DNA from: Amorphochlora amoebiformis | Lineage: Eukaryota; Cercozoa; Chlorarachniophyceae | Assembly (NCBI GenBank): GCA_054601695.1 | Contig: BAAHQB010000070.1 | Span: 310,001-374,000, forward strand | DNA length: 64,000 bases | Direction: 5' to 3' | In this document: positions 36,565 to 64,000 of the stretch, in pieces | How positions within the stretch are numbered: position 1 is the stretch's first letter | How the letters are laid out: every line of letters starts with the position of its first letter | Translations under genes and position numbers: made by a program | The notes under the pieces: model-generated | Told to the model about the DNA's origin: nothing | Seen by the model: the letters and a program-made list of their open reading frames with translations, nothing else | Databases searched by the model: none

Positions 36565-38155
36565 CATATACATATATATATATATTATGTATATACAATA
36601 CATATATACATTATGTATATTATGTATATATATAAATTATAATATAATACATATATATATATATGTATATATATCTTTTATACATATATTAAATACATGT
36701 ATAAATATCTTTACATACATATCTTTATGAGCGTATAATATAATATAAATATGAGGAGGAGGAGGAGGAGGGGGGCATTTACCTACATACACACTATGAG
36801 ATATTATATCGTCACCTCACCTTCGCAACCCTAACCCCAAATATCTATCGTAAGCCTAACAACAATCCCAACCCTGACAAAAAGGGGCAGTAATGGACAG
36901 CGGGTAATAATTCGCCGCACATGGTGAAAAATCTGGGCAGAGGGCGTTCGGGCATGTTTTTCGTACCTCCGACTCATAAGCACGAGGCATACGCGACAGC
37001 ATCCTGTTCCATTCATCCTGATATCGTGCAGAATGATATGTTGCCAATTTGAATTTTGATATACGACTGACCTCGGTGACGTATAATCGAGTGCGCCGGG
37101 GTACCCGCCTGAGCTCATTCGCAACCATTTGGATCTGACCACGGAGGATAGAGATCAAAAGGAGAAAACTGCCATGATTATTATTCCGCGGATTGAAAGG
37201 ATGGAGGATAGAACGGGGGAAGAGTAGACGGGCTAGGGATACCATGTTTGCCTCCTGGGTGAGAACAGCTTTTTTGAGAATTTTCAATGCCGATTTTAGA
37301 CCGACGTCGTTGTACGGATCGTTTGCCATCACGTCAGACTCGACGTGTGAGATGGTGTGTGCCTTAGGTTTGAAAGGTTGAAAAAATAATCATGTGCAAT
37401 TCTCTCGACGGGGGCCAAATATGTATTACTATCTCCTCAATGCACTTGGAAACACCAAGCAGGCTTCCATCCGCTTCCACAAGGGCCTTGCGCCATGCCT
37501 CGCTGCTGGTCGTGCTGTTGTCGCTGAGCAAAAAATCCTCTCAGGATGGATAATTTTTGGTGATCGCAAGGGACTTAGACCTCCAGCGCCGGTAATCTTT
37601 TACCTCAGGCTTAGCATTCCCCGTTGGGTGACACTTCTTCAGCTCGTCTTGGAGCCTGGGGTTAGATGTTCAGGTACTATTTTTGTAATGGATTTACCTA
37701 AAGAAGAACCTTCCGATCGCAATTTGCATCTGGCTGGCACGCTGGTACTGACGAAAGAGGGTGAACATTGTCATTCCAGCTGCCAAGTTGGCCATTATGC
37801 CGATGAAGTTGCCCCAAAGAAGAACTCGGTCATCCGATGCACCCCCAAAGCTCGTGGTCGTGGCAAACAAGCAAAACATGCCCCCAAACCCCACCAAGAC
37901 CAAGTAAATGCTGCAGAAGAAAAAGAAAGCAGTCACTGAGAGGATAATGGTCGACAGACGAGTCGGTATGCACAAAGTTCGTTGGTGTTTTAGTTTGTAC
38001 GAGAGTGCTATCGAAGGAGACACCAAACCGGTAATTTCGAACCTGCAGAGCGCATTATGGGTCGAACAAATGCTGTTGCTGGAACCGAAGTAGCCATACG
38101 GAGAATTCGAGCTGGTTTCTATGTCCATTTGGTTGAAAGTACTGTAGGTAGGCAT
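34436..38155 (-). CDS. unrecognised protein with two membrane helices and a long C-terminal helical region
   Basis: Exons by phase: 38155-37698, 37655-37604, 37537-37430, 37362-37243, 37134 to 36974 (or 36967), about 36220-36185, 36111-36052, 35984-35921, 34666-34436 (stop). The first exon encodes hydrophobic segments around [20 protein letters not shown] and [20 protein letters not shown], a probable helical hairpin, followed by [20 protein letters not shown]. The rest is helical and charged ([41 protein letters not shown]). It ends in a coiled coil, [19 protein letters not shown] to [12 protein letters not shown], and a polar tail. Topology suggests a membrane-anchored coiled-coil protein; a resemblance to 2-TM SLATT-type proteins is only an impression. 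The 36974/36220 junction was chosen for phase and is weak. The N-terminal ATG could be preceded by another exon. Confidence 0.45.
34690..35890. repeat. TA microsatellites in the last intron of the two-helix membrane gene
   Basis: About 1.2 kb of (TA)n with CA/GT patches. Further TA blocks (36410-36690) lie in an upstream intron. Confidence 0.9.
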
Positions 38156-38408
38156 CGCCCGAGCGCTCGGGGGTGCCAAGTCCCGTCTTACCCCGTCGCT
38201 TGCTGGAACCGGCAAATGTTCTCATAACAAACGGCTCTCCTAAGAAATTATCAAACCACCTAAAAACCCTTTGACCTGTAATATCTTAAAAATCTCCTTA
38301 ATATCCCCCAAGATCGGGCCGAATAATTCGGCGAAGCGGACCACTTCGCAGGGGCAAACCCCACCCTTCCCTTCCTTGAGCTTCGACGTATCAAAGCCTC
38401 GACGAACT

Positions 38409-43674
<5,266 letters not shown>

Positions 43675-43725
43675 CTCTAGCACTTATTGCTCCAGTGAAC
43701 TTGGTTGAACTGCTTATGTGAAAAC

Positions 43726-44702
43726 ATGACCTCTTACCGCAAACGTATGAAGGTTCGAAAGCAGCTCCAAGAGTCTCGGCAGGAAGGGGCTAAGGTCGCA
43801 GGCTTCAATGCTTCAACTACCAAGATGCTACAAATGTATGCAACATGTGTACCAATGTATCCTCATCCTCCTCTCGTGTTGTCTTATATTGCTCTCTCCC
43901 GTCTCACCCCCTCGTAGAAATTTTCTCGTATATCTTTCTATGCAACTTACATTTCTATCTCCCGTCTCGCTTCCATAATTCTCTTGTGCTCCCTTCATCC
44001 ACGTATCTTCTCGCTGCAAATTAAGTATATAATATATATAATGTATGTATATATTTACATACATGTGTACAATATAAATACATACATACATGTATATAAA
44101 TGCATGTAATATTGTATACATGTGTATGTAATAATAAATGTTTTTGTGTTTCAATGTATATATATGTATAATATATACATGTTTTGATACTAATATGTGT
44201 GTACATAATATATATATATATACATATATACATATATATATATATATATGTATATTATATGTATGCATGTACATATATAAAAATATGTATTCATGTATAC
44301 GTAATTTTATACACATACATGCATACTTTTAATACAGAATAGCATATATGTAAAATTTTATATGTAAAAATATGCTTATTTTCACACACAAATATACATG
44401 TAAGCACACAAATATATAAATATACATCACATACAATGTTCATGTATACATATACATATACATCACATACAATGTTCATGTATACATATACATATACATG
44501 TGTGTGTTAAGGGACTGATGTTTATCTGGGCAAATAATTTTCCTGGAGAGAAAGCAGCAGCGAGGGCCCTTACATATATGACATTTTTTTCATACATGTG
44601 TACATATATGTATATTGAATAACGACTAAGTTGCATCTAAATCTTTGCTTAACCTCGCGCACCCAGGTTCTTGGCTGGTGAGAAGAAAGAGAGTAAGCTC
44701 TA
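43726..44702 (+). CDS. small basic protein (48 aa), two exons
   Basis: Starts 51 bases after the GPI stop, on the same strand. Exon 1, 43726-43835, reads MTSYRKRMKVRKQLQESRQE then GAKVAGFNASTTKMLQ and stops in phase 2 at GTATGC. Exon 2, 44666-44702, follows CACCCAG and completes Met, then FLAGEKKESKL and TAA. The total is 147 nt, exactly 49 codons. The N-terminal half is strongly basic and could be an amphipathic targeting or RNA-binding helix. No family recognised. The TA-rich intron of 830 bases is typical of genes here. The very short intergenic distance also allows it to be read as part of the GPI 3' UTR, but the clean splice favours a gene. Confidence 0.5.
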
Positions 44703-44739
44703 ATTTATATGAAATCATTCCACGGATGCGCTGAGCAAC

Positions 44740-45450
44740 TACATACAAGAGGACCGTAAACGTCGATGAATCTTGTTATGGCTATCATAGCAGGCTCCCA
44801 AATCTAGAAATCTGGCAGATACTAGTAACTATAAGTAGCCGACTCTGAATTTACCCAAGCGTCAAGCCAAATATTCACCTACGCCTATCACTAACACTGG
44901 TAACCTAGCTAGTAACGTCACTCGATCAGTGCATTAATTTTGCAGAATTTATTCAACCACCAGAAGAGAATCTACTATCCGAACCATGTCATCGTACGTC
45001 TCTTCTTGTTTAACTAGTCGTAGACACTTCTTGAAAAGATGTACTACTAGCTATCGTACTAGTACTGTATATAGAGCGAGTGCAGGTCGACTACGTAAGT
45101 AGAACAGTAAACGCTCCTGGAGAGCAAGCTTAATGCCCTTCTGCTAGTTCTGGCGGTTCATATAGTATCTAAGCTAGAGTATCTAGAGATTGCGCACCCA
45201 TTAGCTACATTCTTGGTAGAACATAGTAGTAGTGGTCTAGTCTCTAGAGTCTAGAGAGTGTGATACCTAGATACTCTAGTCTAGTAGTACTAGTATACAC
45301 TAGATACACTAGATTCTAGAGACAGTGGATTATACAGTAAATTAGACTAGTTAGATGCCGAGATCATCCACTGCGCGGCGTCTAGTAGCTCTCTGCTGTG
45401 ACGCGCCACCTCGGCTTTCACATCTAGTTATGCTGTGAATTTATTGCGTT
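44740..45450. repeat. CTAG-rich intergenic island 3
   Basis: Dense ctag/tagt/actag words (ctagtctagtagtactag, tacactagattctagag). It lies between the converging 48-aa gene and the DNAI7 3' end. The adjoining 45450-45690 is of ordinary composition with one 66-codon open frame that I cannot support as a gene. Confidence 0.65.
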
Positions 45451-45687
45451 CGGATTCAGTTTTAATACTGTTGTAACAATTTCGTTATGTGGCAGCGAGA
45501 TAGAGCCCTAGACGCTAATGGAACACGAGGACACGCACAAGGTTTAGAAGTCGACGAACCTGCATTCATTTATTTTAATATGAATCGTGAATCAAGGGAA
45601 ACAAGTTTACTATCAAAAATAGTACCGTTGCCTGCAAAAGGAGATCGACTTCTCCCAGTCCTCCCTAATAAAACGGGTGCGATGTAA

Positions 45688-45689
<2 letters not shown>

Positions 45690-45740
<51 letters not shown>

Positions 45741-45850
45741 ACCTGCATGTATATTGTGTACAAAGTTAATATGCCACAGTATATGTAACATGATATACTG
45801 TATTTTTCTACAAGATGCGCACATATATAGATACATATATACATATATAC

Positions 45851-45928
<78 letters not shown>

Positions 45929-46034
45929 CTGTATAACTACATGCATATATATATGCATATATATACACACTATGAAAATATTGTGAATGTTGTAAGTCAC
46001 AATAGAAATTATGTGCTAATGTATATATATATAT

Positions 46035-46088
<54 letters not shown>

Positions 46089-46290
46089 GTACTGTATACC
46101 ACCTAATATGTGATATATTTAGCGTAATATATATTCGTATACATCTTTTACATATATGTACCTATGAATATAGTAAGTGTATTTACATTTTTCAGATTTG
46201 TGAGTTATACCTGTAAATCATATTATATATATATATATATATATATGTGAAATATTATGTATCGGCATATACATGAATATTACAATTGTT
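45690..46290. repeat. TA microsatellites downstream of DNAI7
   Basis: (TA)n blocks at 45690-45735, 45855-45925 and 46035-46085 with unique spacers. No gene seen. Confidence 0.85.
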
Positions 46291-46349
46291 TGTGAGTTTC
46301 ACCTCTGGATCAAGTGCCTCTTCAGCCGCAGTCCTAAGCGCGAGGTGGC

Positions 46350-60931
<14,582 letters not shown>

Positions 60932-61239
60932 CTCCAGTGCTTTGTTTTCACACCTGGCGCCATTCAAGAAACTTATCCCCCGGTGCTGCCCGATACTATC
61001 GGGTCGAGTCGTCCAAAAAGCCCAGGTAGTAACGGGCATACCCTTTCCGGGAATACCTGGAGATCTCCATTCTAGTCTGGCAAAGGGCGTCAAACGAACC
61101 TGGGAGAGGGGACAGAGAGGCCACGCGATACCATACGTTCAGGTACTTTCTCGCTTAGTTATCATTCTTACTTTTAAATTAACTGTATTTGGAATCACGC
61201 ACACTAAAATATACAGGTTGACCGTCGCCTGTGCAAGAC
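60932..61239. promoter_or_regulatory. divergent intergenic spacer between DNAI7 and the ArfGAP gene
   Basis: About 308 bases separate the two initiator ATGs, which point away from each other. The spacer is GC-balanced, lacks TA microsatellites and shows no obvious TATA box. A bidirectional promoter is an inference from spacing only. An AG at 61216 (atacag) could be the end of a 5' UTR intron of the plus-strand gene. Confidence 0.4.
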
Positions 61240-62305
61240 ATGAGCAAGAAAAAGGTGCTTGCCAAGATTAGAGAGCTGCAAAAGCTGCCTGGCAACGATA
61301 AATGTACCGACTGCGGCTCGGAAGACGTCTCGTGAGAAAAACCCATAGTTTTAATCAAATCTGCCAGCAGTGCACGACAATTCCTCTCCCTCGAGACGAT
61401 TTGTGATATATGCATCCCTCAGATGGGCGGTCCTGAATCACGGCTTCCTCATCTGTGTGAAATGCGCTGGAGTTCATCGTGGACTTGGCGTTCAGTAATC
61501 TTCTCACAGTAATAACTTTTCCGGGAATATCCATGATTTATATGTAAAATGCAGGTACTCACAAGTTCGATCTACAGAGCTCGACGTTGACTGTTGGGAC
61601 GAGAAGGTGTGACCCCCTATATATATATCTGCACTTGTAATCCCTCAAAGACTGATAGACTGTAATTTTTGCAGACATTTGCTGAGTTCGAGGCCAAGGG
61701 AAACTCTAGAGCTCAAAAAATCTTCGAAGCAAATGTATATCGATGATAGACTGAGATAGATAGGTGTATTCATTATATCTTCTCTTGCAGGTACCGAAAT
61801 ATTATCTTAGTCCACGTGAGTGCATGAATGATCTGGTGCGCAAAAATTGGATAGAAACCAAGGTGATCTCTATGCTGTAAAGAAAGCTGGAGCTCACACA
61901 CTAAATACTACTTTCTCCGTCAGTACTTGGAAAAGGCTTTCAGAGCGTCAGAAACCACGCTCATCAATGTTCGCATGCCGGAGCGTGCGGTATTTCTGAA
62001 TTCTAACGCTCGCACTTTCACGCTAACATGTTACTCTATTCAGCTTGTGAGATGGCTTCACAAGCGAAACGACTCCGGCAAATGGCAAAAACGTTATTGC
62101 ATCCTCTTTCACGATACCCTATCGTAAGGATAACGCTGAGCTAGTGTTACCTAGTTTGACTCAGTTGTTTGTTTTTCGAAATCTAGGTATTTCACGAACT
62201 CATCCACATCATTACCCTCTGGCACTATCAACATATCAAACTCTAGTGTGAAAATTACGGTGAAATATGATATAACTTTGCTCTTCACTTCTATGTAAAA
62301 ATAAT

Positions 62306-62364
<59 letters not shown>

Positions 62365-62503
62365 TTATATATATATATATATGTATATATATTAAACGTA
62401 TATACACGTACATAAATACACATATGCATAATATAAATACATATTTACATAATACACATATACATATACATACACATATACACAAATTATAGAAGATAAT
62501 ATA

Positions 62504-62561
<58 letters not shown>

Positions 62562-62591
62562 TGCATATGATGTACACATTTTCGACTTTTT

Positions 62592-62643
<52 letters not shown>

Positions 62644-62847
62644 GTATATACATACACACATTTAAGTATACATATATGAACGTATATGTATGTATGTATA
62701 TATATATTATATATAATGTAAAAATGAATGTATATTTGTGTATATACGGTTATGTATATGTAGGTATGTATATGTGTATATATGTATATATGTAAGTGTA
62801 TAAAATATGCATTTATATATGTATATATATATTCTTTCACATAAATA

Positions 62848-62913
<66 letters not shown>

Positions 62914-62934
62914 TATATATACAATATATATTTA

Positions 62935-62968
<34 letters not shown>

Positions 62969-63067
62969 TATGTATACGTGTATGTATATGTACATTATAT
63001 ATAATACGTGTGTATGTACATGTAAAACGTGTATGTGTATATGTACATGTAATAATCCATACATACT

Positions 63068-63112
<45 letters not shown>

Positions 63113-63170
63113 AGGTACATGTTTTCTATGTATACATACATATATATATATATATGTGTTAAAATATTTT

Positions 63171-63207
<37 letters not shown>

Positions 63208-63230
63208 AGTGTGTGTGTGTATGTGTGTAC

Positions 63231-63275
<45 letters not shown>

Positions 63276-63380
63276 AATATATAATATATATATTATATAT
63301 TACATATATATATATATATATATATAAATATATATTTTATGTATGTATATGTAATATATATTACATATAATATATATATG

Positions 63381-63420
<40 letters not shown>

Positions 63421-63456
63421 AATATATATTTTATGTATGTATATGTAATATATATT

Positions 63457-63499
<43 letters not shown>

Positions 63500-63713
63500 T
63501 ATATTTTATGTATGTATACACATACAAACATATGTAAAAAAATTTACACATATAATATATCTAAAAATATACTTTCATATTTTTTAACTTGACTAATTCA
63601 ATGCATGCTCCGTGCTTCCCTTGTACAATGTAAATCTTCCCAGGACCGGAAGCTTGGAGAGAAGTGTGAATATGGCAGGTAATACTTAACGTTAGCCGTC
63701 TCTTCCTAACCAA

Positions 63714-63752
<39 letters not shown>

Positions 63753-64000
63753 CTATGAACGCAAAGGGAAATTTAATTCAAATATATCTCACCTTCTCAG
63801 ATTCAAGTTCCAAATAACCTGCGAGTCAAACCGAACTTATACTCTTTCCGCAATGACGGGGACTGAGCTTTTTCAGTGGATTCACGCACTAAGGTTGATG
63901 AGGACGTATAATTACGATATCGGTGTAGCTAATGATTGTTTTTCTCACAGAAGAGCGTCGATATTCTACTCTGAGAGGAAGGGCGAGCAATCTGCAAAGG
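61240..64000 (+). CDS. ArfGAP-PH domain protein (ADAP/centaurin-alpha-like), partial at right edge
   Basis: Stimulates GTP hydrolysis on Arf GTPases and binds phosphoinositides at membranes (family knowledge). Exons: 61240-61331, 61423-61494, 61555-61606, 61675-61734, 61791-61862, 61924-61989, 62044-62123, 62187-62259, 63644-63678, 63801-63893, 63951-64000 (continues). The ArfGAP zinc finger is C-x2-C-x16-C-x2-C ([19 protein letters not shown]), with the catalytic arginine in GVHRGLG. The rest of that domain follows: [25 protein letters not shown] domain begins [10 protein letters not shown] and [10 protein letters not shown], continues through LPSGTINI and ends with [20 protein letters not shown]. 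ArfGAP first, PH second suggests ADAP, whose second PH would lie beyond the window. Intron 8 (62260-63643) is almost entirely TA repeats; the others are 50-120 bases. Confidence 0.88.
62285..63545. repeat. TA block with a threefold 45-90-base repeat, ArfGAP intron 8
   Basis: Mostly (TA)n. The segment aaatatatattttatgtatgta occurs three times at about 63326, 63420 and 63496, each preceded by a (TA)n run. Confidence 0.85.

Noticed and set aside
37394-37939. 181-codon plus-strand ORF
   Set aside because: Antisense to the hydrophobic exon and exons 2-3 of the minus-strand membrane gene, whose frames carry membrane helices and splice sites.
45487-45687. 66-codon plus-strand ORF next to CTAG island 3
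   Set aside because: Short, without neighbours in phase or recognised motifs.

Overview
The window is nuclear DNA of a flagellated, intron-rich eukaryote. Every confidently recognised gene is split into short exons by GT-AG introns. The introns are largely filled with (TA)n and related microsatellites, while the exons are GC-balanced and free of them. One gene (DNAI7/IC97-like) encodes an axonemal dynein-associated protein, so the organism builds motile cilia. The glucose-6-phosphate isomerase looks closest to the plant/algal cytosolic type. Degenerate CCCTAA runs suggest a TTAGGG-type telomere repeat. I cannot name the lineage: an alga or other protist fits best.

Layout. 735-24233 (minus strand): a URB1/Npa1 homologue, 31 exons recovered with consistent reading phase, initiator ATG at 24233 and the 3' end lying beyond the left edge. 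24236-24930 (minus): a small ORF abutting the URB1 start and two stretches resembling ESCRT-III CHMP1/Did2, possibly broken. 24960-29597: intergenic TA repeats, a tRNA-derived SINE-like fragment and a CTAG-rich island. 29598-33307 (minus): a complete 14-exon ZC2HC1-type zinc-finger gene (564 aa). 33437-33855 (minus): a possible 67-aa two-exon gene. 33856-34435: a second CTAG-rich island. 34436-38155 (minus): an unrecognised protein with two membrane helices followed by coiled coil. 38409-43674 (plus): complete GPI, 14 exons, 524 aa. 43726-44702 (plus): a two-exon gene for a 48-aa basic protein. 44703-46349: a third CTAG-rich island, then TA repeats. 46350-60931 (minus): DNAI7/CASC1 (IC97), about 30 exons, about 607 aa. 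61240-64000 (plus): an ArfGAP-PH gene running off the right edge, divergent from DNAI7 across about 310 bases.

The genes look like an ordinary mixed neighbourhood: ribosome biogenesis, glycolysis, cilium and Arf signalling. They do not form a pathway cluster. All exon models were built by hand from splice sites, reading phase and recalled family motifs; no alignment or transcript data were used. Long ORFs made of Tyr-Ile repeats are translations of TA microsatellites and are not genes. The clearest unusual signals are the extreme intronic TA load with 24-34 nt exons, a degenerate minisatellite family confined to introns, CTAG-rich islands confined to intergenic spacers, and the unrecognised two-helix membrane gene.
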